64,000 nucleotides of DNA, taken from positions 409,111 through 473,110 of the forward strand of contig NZ_LT671675.1 in NCBI RefSeq assembly GCF_900143685.1. Reading direction: 5' to 3'. A model generated the notes under the pieces. The model had not been told where the DNA came from. It was given only the letters and a program-made list of their open reading frames with translations, and searched no databases. Position numbers and translations under genes: made by a program. This document shows, one piece after another, positions 35,146 to 44,150 of the stretch. The stretch is from Parolsenella massiliensis (GTDB lineage: Bacteria; Actinomycetota; Coriobacteriia; Coriobacteriales; Atopobiaceae). How positions within the stretch are numbered: position 1 is the first letter of the stretch; every line of letters starts with the position of its first letter.

Positions 35146-37509
35146 ATGAGCACCATCTCCAACTACATTGCCCCCGACGAGCGCGCCGGCAAGCTCAGGA
35201 CCATCTCGCATGCCGTGGTGAAGAAGGACGCCCGCGGCCTGCTCCAGGGTCGCGCCGTCTACACGAACGACCTCGCCCCGCGCGACGCCTACATCGTGAA
35301 GCTGCTGCGCTCGCCGCACGCCCATGCCCGCATCCGCAGCATCGACACGCACAAGGCACTGCGCATCGACGGCATCGTGGCCATCTACACCTACGAGGAC
35401 GTGCCCAACGCGCGCTTCACGCTCGCGGGCCAGAGCTTCCGCGAGATGAGCCCGTATGACACGCTCATCCTCGACCGCACCGTGCGCTACGTGGGCGACG
35501 AGGTGGCCATCGTCGTGGGAACCGACGAGCTGGCCATCAACGCCGCCATGCGCCTCATCAAGGTGGACTACGAGGTCCTGCCTGCGGTCACCGACTTCAC
35601 CAAGGCGCTCGACAACCCCGTGGTGGTCCACGACGAGGACGACATCCGCGCCTACGTGCCCATGGGGGAGGACTTCTCGCGCAACCTCATCTGCCACGAG
35701 CAGTCCGCCTACGGAGACGTCGACGCGGTGCTCGCCGACGCCGACGTGGTCATCGAGCACGACTACGAGACGCAGGCCACGCAGCAGTCCATGATGGAGA
35801 CGTTCCGCTCCTACGCCTACACCGACGCCCAGGACCGCGTGTGCGTTGTGGCCTCCACGCAGGTACCGTTCCACATCCGCCGCCAGGTCGCCACGGCGCT
35901 GCAGATCCCGCAGAGCCGCGTGCGCGTCATCAAGCCGCGCGTGGGCGGCGGCTTTGGCGCCAAGCAGACGGGCTGCAACGAGATCTTCTCGGCCTTCGCG
36001 GCGTTCAAGCTGGGGCATCCCTGCAAGTGCATCTACACACGCGAGGAGACCATGGCCTGCGCCAACACGCGTCATAAGATGCGCATGCACGTGCGCCTGG
36101 GCGCCACGGCAGACGGCACGATCACGGCCATCGACCTGTCGTGCCTCTCCGACGGTGGCGCCTACGGCTACCACGCCCCCACCACGGTGGGCCTCGTGGG
36201 CCACAAGTCGCTGCCCATCTACAACCACGCGCTCGCGAGCCGCTTCACGGCCAACGTGGTCTACACCAACAACACGCCGGGCGGCGCCTTCCGCGGCTAC
36301 GGCGCCACGCAGGGCCAGTTCGCGGTGGAGAGTGCCGTCAACGAGCTGGCCGACAAGCTCGGCATGGACCCGTGCGAGCTGCGCCTCAAGAACATCGTGC
36401 ACGAGGGCGAGGTCATGCCGCAGTACTTTGGCGACACCCTCATGAGCTGCCGCTTGGACGACTGCATCCGTCGCGCCCAGGAGATGATCGGCTGGCACGA
36501 CAAGCCGCTTGCCCGCGACCTGGGCGACCGCGTGCGTGCCCTGGGTGTGGCCGTGACGATGCAGGGCTCGGGCATCTCGAACCTCGACATCGGCAGCATC
36601 GACATCCGCCTTGAGGACGACGGCTTCTACGTGCTGAACCTGGGCGCCACCGACGTGGGCACGGGCTGCGACACCATCACGGCGCAGTTCGCCGCCGAGG
36701 TGCTGGGCTGCGAGCCCTCCCAGATCGTGGTGAACGGCGTGGACACGGACACCTCGCCCTATGACTGCGGCGCGTACGCCTCGTCGGGCACCTACGTCAC
36801 CGGCATGGCCGCCGTGAAGGCGGCCACCGAGCTGCGCGAGAAGATCGTGGCGCAGGCCGCCAAGTCCTTTGGCGTGGAGCCCGAGAAGGTCGTTCTCGAC
36901 GGCTCGCGCATCTATGTGGACGGCGCCGACGACGATGTGGTGACCGTGGGGCAGATCGCGGAGGGCCGCCTGCGCGAGATGACGCTCGCCGAGCTCGCGA
37001 ACAGCTGCATCGGCTTTGGACTCAAGCCCGGCTACCTCTCTGCCCAGGCGTCCAACTCCCAGCCCGTCTCGCCCCCGCCGTTCATGTGCGGCATCGCCGA
37101 GGTAGACGTGGACAAGGCCACGGGCGTGGTCAAGGTCGTGGACTACGCCGCCGCCGTGGACTGCGGCACCGTGGCCAACGCCAACCTCGCGCGCGTCCAG
37201 GCCGAGGGTGGCATCGTGCAGGGGATTGGCCAGGCGCTCACCGAGGACGTGCAGGTGACCGAGGACGGGTTCCTGCGCACGCGCAACCTCATGCAGTACA
37301 AGATCCCGAGCCGCCTTGACGTGCCCGACATCCGCGTGGACTTCTGCCCGAGCTATGAGCCCACCGGCCCGTTCGGCGCCAAGTCCATCGGCGAGGTCGT
37401 CATCAACACGCCTCTTGGCGCCATCGCGAGTGCCGTGGCCCACGCCACCGGCCACTACGTGCGCACCCTGCCGGTCACGCCCGAGAAGGCGCTGTTCGGC
37501 GAGGAGTAG
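35146..37509 (+). CDS. Molybdenum hydroxylase, molybdopterin-binding subunit
   Basis: This 787-residue large subunit of the xanthine dehydrogenase family begins 2 bp after the Fe-S gene. It shows the first Mo-binding domain (VGGGFGAKQTG, TPGGAFRGYGATQ), GATDVGTGCDT and the catalytic region TGPFGAKSIGE, in which the last Glu is the expected base. The family includes xanthine, nicotinate, purine and aromatic hydroxylases. I cannot tell the substrate, and the hydratase-like neighbour hints at a heteroaromatic rather than a simple purine. A molybdenum cofactor, possibly with selenium or sulfide, would be required. A terminator follows. Confidence 0.88.
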   Translation: MSTISNYIAPDERAGKLRTISHAVVKKDARGLLQGRAVYTNDLAPRDAYIVKLLRSPHAHARIRSIDTHKALRIDGIVAIYTYEDVPNARFTLAGQSFREMSPYDTLILDRTVRYVGDEVAIVVGTDELAINAAMRLIKVDYEVLPAVTDFTKALDNPVVVHDEDDIRAYVPMGEDFSRNLICHEQSAYGDVDAVLADADVVIEHDYETQATQQSMMETFRSYAYTDAQDRVCVVASTQVPFHIRRQVATALQIPQSRVRVIKPRVGGGFGAKQTGCNEIFSAFAAFKLGHPCKCIYTREETMACANTRHKMRMHVRLGATADGTITAIDLSCLSDGGAYGYHAPTTVGLVGHKSLPIYNHALASRFTANVVYTNNTPGGAFRGYGATQGQFAVESAVNELADKLGMDPCELRLKNIVHEGEVMPQYFGDTLMSCRLDDCIRRAQEMIGWHDKPLARDLGDRVRALGVAVTMQGSGISNLDIGSIDIRLEDDGFYVLNLGATDVGTGCDTITAQFAAEVLGCEPSQIVVNGVDTDTSPYDCGAYASSGTYVTGMAAVKAATELREKIVAQAAKSFGVEPEKVVLDGSRIYVDGADDDVVTVGQIAEGRLREMTLAELANSCIGFGLKPGYLSAQASNSQPVSPPPFMCGIAEVDVDKATGVVKVVDYAAAVDCGTVANANLARVQAEGGIVQGIGQALTEDVQVTEDGFLRTRNLMQYKIPSRLDVPDIRVDFCPSYEPTGPFGAKSIGEVVINTPLGAIASAVAHATGHYVRTLPVTPEKALFGEE

Positions 37510-37531
37510 GCGAGAAACACGAGAGCCGCGA

Positions 37532-37567
37532 GAGGCCCGCGCCCTTCCGGGGACGCGGGCCTCTTTT
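37532..37567 (+). terminator. Intrinsic terminator after the molybdenum hydroxylase operon
   Basis: GAGGCCCGCG (37532-37541) pairs perfectly with CGCGGGCCTC (37554-37563), followed by TTTT. Confidence 0.88.
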
Positions 37568-37597
37568 CTGACGCGCTGGCGCGGACGGTGACAGCGG

Positions 37598-37630
37598 GGT
37601 GACAGTTTGACCTCGTTCCCGAGTGTCACC
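37598..37630. repeat. REP-like palindrome, type B, copy 1
   Basis: GGTGACAGTTTGACC, then CTCGTTCCCGAG, then TGTCACC. The outer 7 bp pair. It is nearly identical to the copies at 44112 and (inverted) 54712. Confidence 0.75.
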
Positions 37631-37788
37631 GTTAACCGTTTGCGGACGTTTTGGACACGTTCGCTCTCATGACTGTTTACATGGCAATGCCTCTCGCGTT
37701 ACGGAACATGGCCTTGCTCGACACGCCGGCGCAACATAGCGGCCGCACCATCTTGGTCATCAACCGCCCAGAGGGAAGGATGATCACC

Positions 37789-38682
37789 ATGGCAAAGCAG
37801 ACCGTCTCCGTTCGCACCATGTCCCGTCGAAGCTTCCTCAAGAGCGCAGCGGTGCTCGGGCTTGGCATCATCGGCACCGGCTCGCTTGCCGGCTGCGCCC
37901 CTGACGCCGGCGGCAGCACGACCACGGCCGCTGCAGACGGCGCCAAGACCGTGAAGGTCCTCACCTACAACGGCAACCCGCCCTACTGCTACCTCGACGG
38001 CGACGGCAACCTCGTGGGCTACGACGTCGACGTCCTCAAGGCCGTGGACGAGAAGCTCGACGACTACACCTTCGACATGGACTCAATGGACTTCAACGCC
38101 ATGATCACGGCCTGCGAGTCGGGCTCTGCCGACCTCGTCTCCTGTCAGCTCGTCCCCAACGACGACCGCAAGGCCAAGTTCATCTTCTGCGAGGAGCCCT
38201 TCTGCCTCTCGCCGATGGTCTTCGCCACGGCCGACCCCAACTGCAAGACGCTCGACGACATGGCCGGCAAGTCCACGCTCGTCTCGCCGGGCGGCTACGA
38301 GTACGGCATGCTGCAGGCCTACAACGAGAAGTACCCCGACAAGGCCCTGACGTTCCAGACCGTCCAGTCCATCACCATGGCCGACGCCTTCAAGATGATC
38401 GCCACCGGCCAGGTCGACTCCTTCCTGTGCTATGACGGCACGTTCGACATGGTCAACGAGGAGGCGGCCACGGGCCTGTACAAGACCGACGTCCTCATGT
38501 GCGAGTCCACCTACTTCATGTTCAACAAGGAGCAGACCGAGCTTCGCGACGCGGTCGACAAGGCCCTCAAGGACATGAAGTCGGACGGCTCGCTCGGCGA
38601 GATTGCCGAGAAGGACCTCGGCACCAACGTCTTCACCACCTACGCCGACGCGCTTTCCGACAACGAGCTCGTCGCCAAGTAG
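37789..38682 (+). CDS. Polar amino acid-type ABC transporter substrate-binding lipoprotein (Tat signal)
   Basis: This 297-residue family 3 binding protein has a Tat signal MSRRSFLKSAAVLG and lipobox LAGC. The mature protein starts with VKVLTYNGNPPYCYLDGDGN and GYDVDVLKAVDEK. ATG 37789 lies 8 bases after GGAAGG. The upstream in-frame ATG 37780 overlaps that site. It heads the gene run SBP, two permeases, ATPase, Amt-PII and PLP enzyme, all tightly spaced. The ligand is unknown; a nitrogen compound related to the adjacent hydroxylase is a reasonable guess. Confidence 0.9.
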   Translation: MAKQTVSVRTMSRRSFLKSAAVLGLGIIGTGSLAGCAPDAGGSTTTAAADGAKTVKVLTYNGNPPYCYLDGDGNLVGYDVDVLKAVDEKLDDYTFDMDSMDFNAMITACESGSADLVSCQLVPNDDRKAKFIFCEEPFCLSPMVFATADPNCKTLDDMAGKSTLVSPGGYEYGMLQAYNEKYPDKALTFQTVQSITMADAFKMIATGQVDSFLCYDGTFDMVNEEAATGLYKTDVLMCESTYFMFNKEQTELRDAVDKALKDMKSDGSLGEIAEKDLGTNVFTTYADALSDNELVAK

Positions 38683-38697
38683 GCTGGGGGCAGATCG

Positions 38698-39399
38698 ATG
38701 CAGACCTCTTACTCCTTCGCGTTCCAGGCGGGGCTCATCCCCGGCTACATCGAGAGCATCATGACGGCCTTCCCGATGACGCTCTATCTGCTGGGATTCT
38801 CGCTGCTCTACGGCCTCGTCATTGGCTTCGTGCTCGCGCTCATGCAGCTGCGCGGCGGCCGCGTGCTTGCCAAGATTGCCCACGGCTACATCTCGCTCAT
38901 GCGCGGCATCCCGTCGCTCGTCCTGATCTTCCTGCTGTTCATGGGCCTGCCGCAGTTGGTGCCCTCGCTCGCGAAGCTGCCCAAGTCCACGTTCATCCTC
39001 GTGGCGATGACGCTCATCTCCTCGGCCAACCTCGGCGAGATGATGCGCGCGAGCTACCTGGCCGTGGAGCACGGCCAGACCGAGGCGGCGCTGTCGGTGG
39101 GCATGACCGAGAAGCAGGCGCTGCTGCGCATCGTGCTTCCGCAGGCCATCGCGATCGCCGTGCCGAACCTCGGCAACAACATCATCAGCATCTTCAAGGA
39201 GACGGCCCTGGCGTTCTCCATCGGCACGATGGACCTCATGGGCAGGGCCACGACGATTTCCCAGTCCAACTACGGTGCCACGAGGCTTGAGGTCTACATC
39301 TCCGTCGCCATCATCTACTGGGTCATCTGCCTTCTGCTCCAGCTCCTGTCCGGAATCGTCGAGCGCGCCACGTCCCGCGGCCGCGCCCTCACGGCCTAA
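38698..39399 (+). CDS. Polar amino acid-type ABC transporter permease 1
   Basis: This 233-residue HisM/HisQ-type permease has five or so helices and the coupling loop EAALSVGMTEKQALLRIVLPQ with conserved Gly. It starts 15 bp after the binding-protein stop. It should pair with the permease encoded next as a heterodimer. Confidence 0.92.
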   Translation: MQTSYSFAFQAGLIPGYIESIMTAFPMTLYLLGFSLLYGLVIGFVLALMQLRGGRVLAKIAHGYISLMRGIPSLVLIFLLFMGLPQLVPSLAKLPKSTFILVAMTLISSANLGEMMRASYLAVEHGQTEAALSVGMTEKQALLRIVLPQAIAIAVPNLGNNIISIFKETALAFSIGTMDLMGRATTISQSNYGATRLEVYISVAIIYWVICLLLQLLSGIVERATSRGRALTA

Positions 39400-39411
39400 G
39401 GGAGGCAACGA

Positions 39412-40134
39412 ATGATTGACTGGGCCTTCATCGCCGAGGCGTTCCCGCAGGTGCTGGCATCGGTGCCGCTCACGCTTCTGCTCGTGTTCGTCTCCATTCC
39501 CATCGGCTGGGTGCTCGGCATCCTCATCGCGCTCGTCAAGAACGCCAAGGTGCCGGTGCTCTACCAGATCGCCGTCGTGTTCGTCTCGTTCATGCGCTCC
39601 GTGCCGATGGTCGTCATCCTGTTTGTGGCCTACTACTCCGTGCCGCTCATCATCCAGAGCTACACGAGCTCCATCGGCATCTCGGTCGACGTCAACGCGG
39701 TGCCGCCGGCGGCCTACGCCATCTGCGCCTTCGTGCTCGACCAGGCGGCCTACTCCTCCGAGGTCTTCCGCTCGGCGATCCTGGCCGTGGACAAGGGCCA
39801 GATCGAGGCCGCGCAGTCCGTGGGCATGACCAAGCCGGTGGCCTACGTGCGCATCGTTTTACCCCAGGCCATCACGAGCGCCCTGCCCAACCTCAACGGC
39901 CTGTTCGTGGGACTTGTCCAGGGCACCTCGCTTGCCTACTTCGTGGGCGTCTACGAGGTCATGGCCACCTCGAACCTGCTTGCCACCTCGAGCTACGCCT
40001 ACATCGAGGCCTACCTCATGGCAACGGTCGTCTACGAGGTCCTGAGCTTCGTGTTCAACCGCATCTTCCGCGTCATCGAGCATCGCGCCTCGCGCTACCT
40101 CAACATGACCGCGCCCGACACGGCCAAGGCCTAG
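39412..40134 (+). CDS. Polar amino acid-type ABC transporter permease 2
   Basis: This 240-residue permease is similar to the previous one, with EAAQSVGMTKPVAYVRIVLPQ as coupling loop. GGGAGGCAACG precedes ATG. Two distinct permeases with one ATPase is the usual histidine/glutamine-type arrangement, unlike the single-permease operon at 28-31 kb. Confidence 0.92.
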   Translation: MIDWAFIAEAFPQVLASVPLTLLLVFVSIPIGWVLGILIALVKNAKVPVLYQIAVVFVSFMRSVPMVVILFVAYYSVPLIIQSYTSSIGISVDVNAVPPAAYAICAFVLDQAAYSSEVFRSAILAVDKGQIEAAQSVGMTKPVAYVRIVLPQAITSALPNLNGLFVGLVQGTSLAYFVGVYEVMATSNLLATSSYAYIEAYLMATVVYEVLSFVFNRIFRVIEHRASRYLNMTAPDTAKA

Positions 40135-40164
40135 GCGCTACCGCACAATCCGATGGGAGACACA

Positions 40165-40971
40165 ATGCAGACTTCCGACTACATGATCGAGCTCAAGGGC
40201 ATCCAGAAGTCCTTTGGTTCCAACTACGTGCTCAAGGGCGTCGACATGAGCGTCAAGAAGGGCGAGGTCGTCGTCATCCTGGGCCCGTCCGGCTCGGGCA
40301 AGACCACCTTCCTGCGCACCATCAACTTCCTTGACCCGGCCGACGAGGGCACGATCGAGATCAACGGCTTCAAGGTCGACGCCAAGAGGCACTCGAAGAA
40401 GGACGTCATCGAGCTTCGTCGCAAGACCGCGATGGTGTTCCAGAACTACAACCTGTTCAAGAACAAGACGATTCTCGAGAACGTCATGGAGGGCCTCGTC
40501 ACCGTCAAGAAGTACCAGAAGGCCGATGCCGAGAAGGCCGCGCGCGAGATCCTGGCCAAGGTGGGCCTGGCCGAGAGGTGCGACTACTATCCCATCCAGC
40601 TCTCCGGCGGCCAGCAGCAGCGAGCCGGCATCGCCCGAGCGCTGATCCTCGACCCTGACGTCATCCTCTTCGACGAGCCCACGAGCGCCCTTGACCCCGA
40701 GCTGGTGGGCGAGGTGCTTGCCACGATCAAGAGCGTTGCCATGACGGGCATCACCATGGTCATCGTCACGCACGAGATCGCATTCGCCCGCGAGGTCGCC
40801 ACTCGCGTCGTCTTCATGGAGGGCGGCGTCGTGGTCGAGGAGGGCAAGCCCTCCGAGATTCTCGTCCACCCCAAGGAGCCGCGCACGCAGAAGTTCCTCG
40901 AGCGCGTGACCCACCCGATGGACATCGTCGATGGCAAGGTCGCGGGCGAAGCTGCCCCGACGTTTGCATAG
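40165..40971 (+). CDS. Polar amino acid-type ABC transporter ATP-binding protein
   Basis: This 268-residue ATPase has Walker [15 protein letters not shown] loop [13 protein letters not shown], signature [15 protein letters not shown], Walker [12 protein letters not shown] and switch VTHEI. ATG 40165 follows GGGAGACACA. An earlier in-frame ATG at 40153 provides that very sequence. The Amt-PII gene starts 13 bp after its stop. Confidence 0.93.
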   Translation: MQTSDYMIELKGIQKSFGSNYVLKGVDMSVKKGEVVVILGPSGSGKTTFLRTINFLDPADEGTIEINGFKVDAKRHSKKDVIELRRKTAMVFQNYNLFKNKTILENVMEGLVTVKKYQKADAEKAAREILAKVGLAERCDYYPIQLSGGQQQRAGIARALILDPDVILFDEPTSALDPELVGEVLATIKSVAMTGITMVIVTHEIAFAREVATRVVFMEGGVVVEEGKPSEILVHPKEPRTQKFLERVTHPMDIVDGKVAGEAAPTFA

Positions 40972-40984
40972 GGGAGGGATGGCA

Positions 40985-42667
40985 ATGTCTTCCATCACTG
41001 CAGTGACTGTCTGGACGGTCGCCGGAACCTCCCTTGTGGCGCTCATGCTGCTGGGCTATGCGCTCTTTGACGTGGGCTCCGTTCAGCATAAGAACACGTC
41101 GGGTACCATCGTTCGCCACGTCATCGTGACGTTTGCGAGTGTCCTGGGATTCCTTTTCATCGGATTCGGCCTGTTCTTCGGCGGGCGAGGCGGCTTCTTT
41201 GGCGTGCTCGACTTCTTTACCCTCGGCAACTATGGTCCCGAGCTTCCCGAGGGCGTGCCCCTCGCGCTCTTCGTCGCGGCACAGGCCGTCGTCTGCGCCG
41301 TCTGCGCGAACATCATTTGCGGCACGCTTGCGGAGCGCTCCAACATCGCTGCCAACGTCGCGGCTGCCCTGGTCGTGAGCCTGCTCGTGTATCCCTTCGT
41401 GAACCGTTGGACCTGGGGCCAGGGCTGGCTCGCCCAGATGGGCTTCCACGACTTTGCGGGCTCTGCGTCCCTGAACGTGGTTGCCGGTGTCGTCGCCCTC
41501 GTCGCCGCAGCCCTTATGGGGCCGAGGTCCGGCAAGTACGTTGAGGGCGAGGTCCGTGCGCTTCCGGGGCAGAGCCTGACGCGCTGCCTCGAGGGGTCCC
41601 TCCTCATCTTCGTGGGTTGGTTCGGCCTCATGGGCGTTTCCTGCCTCGCCTTTGGCGTGAGCGGCGTGGATGCCTTTGGCCAGGCCGTTCTCGGCATGCT
41701 CGCCGCCTCAAGCGTCTCCGCGCTCGCGGCGATGGTGGCGACCAAGGTGTGCTATGGGGGAGTCGACGTTCCGATGGCGCTTAACGGCCTCGTTGGTGGC
41801 CTTGTGGCCGTGTCCTCCGGAGCGGATGTCATGAGCCCACTCTTCTGCGCGCTCGCCGGTGTCGCTGCTGGGCTTGTGGTCGTGTTTGGCACGGAGCGAG
41901 TGGAGCGCTGCTCCAAGGTTGATGATCCGGTCGGTTCGATCGTCACCCATGGCGCCTGTGGTGTCCTCGGCCTCGTTCTTGCCGGCGTCTTTGGCGAGTC
42001 TGGCCTCATTTTCGGCGGATTTGGGACGTTCGTGGCAGAGCTCGTGGGCCTCGTTGCGATCGCGGCCTGGGCCGCCGTTTTCTCCTGGATCGTGTTCTCG
42101 ATCGTCAAGAAGAACGCCGACCTGCGCGTGCTCGACTCCGAGGAGACGGCCGGCCTCGGCCTTTCCGGCCCGAGCCTCAACAACGCCTTCATGGAGTATC
42201 TGCCCGAGCTCAGCCCCGTGGCGCTCCAGGATGCGTCTGCTCGCACGCCGGACCTTCCCATCGACGTCGCCGTGCCCCTCGCCCTCATGGGCGGAGCCGA
42301 GTCCTGCACGCTCAAGAAGGTCGAGGTCATCTGCCGTCCCATGCGTCTTGACGGGCTTCGCGAGGAGCTCAACCGCATTGGCGTCACCGGCATGACGGTG
42401 AGCGACGTCAGGGGTTGCGGCGAGCAGAAGGGTGCCCGCGAGACGTATCGTGGCATCCCGGTGAGCGTCGAGTTCGTTCCCAAGGTCCAGGTGGACATCG
42501 TCGTCTCGAAGGTGCCCGTCGAGGACGTCGTCTTCGCCGCGCGCCGTGCCCTCTACACGGGTCACATCGGAGACGGAAAGGTGTTCGTGTATGGCGTCGC
42601 CGAGGCAGTGAAGGTTCGCACCGGCGAACATGGCTTTGACGCCGTCCAGAGCATCGACGTGCTGTAG
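40985..42667 (+). CDS. Ammonium transporter-like protein fused to a PII regulator
   Basis: This 560-residue protein has residues 1-410 as a polytopic Amt/Mep domain: [14 protein letters not shown], then [14 protein letters not shown]. Residues 443-560 form a complete PII (GlnB/GlnK) domain: [31 protein letters not shown] and [15 protein letters not shown] normally blocks the channel when nitrogen is ample, and here gate and channel are one chain. Two key residues differ. Asn164 stands where the first pore histidine should be, while the second (His322) is kept. The T-loop has Val where Tyr51 is uridylylated in E. coli GlnB, though Tyr46 is kept. It may be a sensor or a carrier rather than a fast channel. 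ATG 40985 follows GGGGAGGG. It is cotranscribed with the ABC genes. Confidence 0.88.
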   Translation: MSSITAVTVWTVAGTSLVALMLLGYALFDVGSVQHKNTSGTIVRHVIVTFASVLGFLFIGFGLFFGGRGGFFGVLDFFTLGNYGPELPEGVPLALFVAAQAVVCAVCANIICGTLAERSNIAANVAAALVVSLLVYPFVNRWTWGQGWLAQMGFHDFAGSASLNVVAGVVALVAAALMGPRSGKYVEGEVRALPGQSLTRCLEGSLLIFVGWFGLMGVSCLAFGVSGVDAFGQAVLGMLAASSVSALAAMVATKVCYGGVDVPMALNGLVGGLVAVSSGADVMSPLFCALAGVAAGLVVVFGTERVERCSKVDDPVGSIVTHGACGVLGLVLAGVFGESGLIFGGFGTFVAELVGLVAIAAWAAVFSWIVFSIVKKNADLRVLDSEETAGLGLSGPSLNNAFMEYLPELSPVALQDASARTPDLPIDVAVPLALMGGAESCTLKKVEVICRPMRLDGLREELNRIGVTGMTVSDVRGCGEQKGARETYRGIPVSVEFVPKVQVDIVVSKVPVEDVVFAARRALYTGHIGDGKVFVYGVAEAVKVRTGEHGFDAVQSIDVL

Positions 42668-42749
42668 CGATTCTTAAGCCGCACGGACGCGGAGCACGCG
42701 GAATGCCCGCCTCGCGCGGCGCGTCCAACCAAGCGAAAGGACTTCTCGC

Positions 42750-43958
42750 ATGAAGTACGACTTCACCAGCCACATGGAGCGCCACGGCAAGGACGCCATC
42801 GCCGTGGACGGCCTGGGCACGGGCTTTGCGCCCGACGCCCCCGCCGAGGGGTTCGACGGCATCCCCATGTGGGTCGCCGACATGAACTTCCCCACGTGCC
42901 CCACGATTACCGACGCCATCATCGAGCGCGCCAAGCACCCCGCGTTTGGCTACTTTGCCCCCAGCGACGCGTACTTTGGCTCCATCATCGACTGGCACGA
43001 GAAGAGAAACGGCGTCACGGGACTCACCCGCGAGTGCATCGGCTACGAGAACGGCGTGCTGGGAGGCGTGGTCTCCACGCTCGCGAGCTTCATGGAGCCG
43101 GGTGACAAGGTGCTGCTGCACAGCCCCACCTACATCGGCTTCACGATGAGCCTCAAGAACAACGGGTTCGACATCGTGCACTCGCCCCTCAAGATCGATG
43201 AGGACGGCGTGTGGCGCATGGACTTCGAGGACATGGAGAAGAAGCTCGCCGAGAACAACATCCACGCCGTCGTCTTCTGCTCCCCTCACAACCCCTGCGG
43301 TCGCGTCTGGGAGCGCTGGGAGATCGAGCGCGCGATGGAGCTCTTCAAGAAATATGACTGCGTCGTCGTCTCCGACGAGATTTGGAGCGACCTCATCCTG
43401 CCGGGTCACAAGCACGTGCCCACGCAGAGCGTCTCCGATGACGCCCGCCAGCGCACCGTGGCCGTCTATGCGCCCAGCAAGACGTTCAACCTTGCCGGCT
43501 TGGTGGGGTCCTACCACATCATCTACAACAAGTACCTGCGCGATCGCGTCTGCGCCCGCAGCTCCAAGTGCCACTACAACGAGATGAACGTGCTGTCCAT
43601 GCACGCGCTCGTAGGCGCCTACAAGCCTGAGGGCCACGAGTGGGTCGACGAGCTGTGCGAGGTCCTGGGCGCAAACGTCGACTGGGCGTGCGGCTACATC
43701 GACGAGCACTTCGACGGCGTGACGGTCCAGAAGCCCCAGGGTACCTACATGCTGTTCGTGGACTGCACCGACTGGTGCGCCAAGCACGGCCACGACATCG
43801 AGTGGGTCGAGAAGGCCTGCTGGCGCGTGGGCGTCGACGTCCAGGACGGCCGCATGTTCCACGGTCCCTGCCACCTGCGCATGAACCTGGCCCTGCCGCT
43901 CGACCGCGTCAAGGAGGCCTTCTCGCGCCTGGACCGCTACGTCTTCAACGCCGCGTGA
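42750..43958 (+). CDS. MalY/PatB family PLP-dependent C-S lyase or aminotransferase
   Basis: This 402-residue fold-type I PLP enzyme has the family N terminus GIPMWVADMNFPTCP, the cofactor region FCSPHNPCGRVW, SDEIWSDLIL, and the Schiff-base lysine in APSKTFNLAG. MalY/PatB enzymes cleave cystathionine or cysteine conjugates and some transaminate. GCGAAAGGA precedes ATG. It follows the Amt-PII gene by 82 bp on the same strand and may be the last gene of the transcript. An Arg near the C terminus (HLRMNLALP) would bind the carboxylate. Confidence 0.85.
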   Translation: MKYDFTSHMERHGKDAIAVDGLGTGFAPDAPAEGFDGIPMWVADMNFPTCPTITDAIIERAKHPAFGYFAPSDAYFGSIIDWHEKRNGVTGLTRECIGYENGVLGGVVSTLASFMEPGDKVLLHSPTYIGFTMSLKNNGFDIVHSPLKIDEDGVWRMDFEDMEKKLAENNIHAVVFCSPHNPCGRVWERWEIERAMELFKKYDCVVVSDEIWSDLILPGHKHVPTQSVSDDARQRTVAVYAPSKTFNLAGLVGSYHIIYNKYLRDRVCARSSKCHYNEMNVLSMHALVGAYKPEGHEWVDELCEVLGANVDWACGYIDEHFDGVTVQKPQGTYMLFVDCTDWCAKHGHDIEWVEKACWRVGVDVQDGRMFHGPCHLRMNLALPLDRVKEAFSRLDRYVFNAA

Positions 43959-44062
43959 ACAGGGGACGTAGCACCGTTCATGCGCCACTGACAACCCCTG
44001 CGCGCCACCTGCTGACAGAAGTGACGCGCGCACCCAGCGCCGGCCCTGCCCCTGGCCAGCGA

Positions 44063-44100
44063 GACGCCCCGCCGCGACCCTTCGGCCGCGACGGGGCGTC
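44063..44100. terminator. Hairpin between convergent PLP-enzyme and ppdK genes
   Basis: GACGCCCCG (44063-44071) pairs with CGGGGCGTC (44092-44100). It probably ends transcripts from both sides, although T runs are weak. Confidence 0.6.
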
Positions 44101-44111
44101 GTTCGTGAGAC

Positions 44112-44145
44112 GGTGACAGTTTGACCCCGCCCCCCAAGTGTCACC
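44112..44145. repeat. REP-like palindrome, type B, copy 2
   Basis: GGTGACAGTTTGACCCCG, CCCCCCAAG, TGTCACC. It shares all conserved positions with the copies at 37598 and 54712 and ends 6 bp before the ppdK stop region. Confidence 0.75.
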
Positions 44146-44150
44146 GCGGG

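Noticed and set aside
33666-37509. Naming the molybdenum hydroxylase xanthine dehydrogenase
   Set aside because: The family includes nicotinate, purine, CO and aromatic hydroxylases, and no substrate-specific residue is readable. The hydratase-like neighbour makes a purine substrate less certain.
34993-37629. Minus-strand frame of about 878 codons opposite the molybdenum hydroxylase
   Set aside because: It is antisense to a gene with full motif support and has a His/Val/Asp-rich composition typical of GC-skewed shadow frames.
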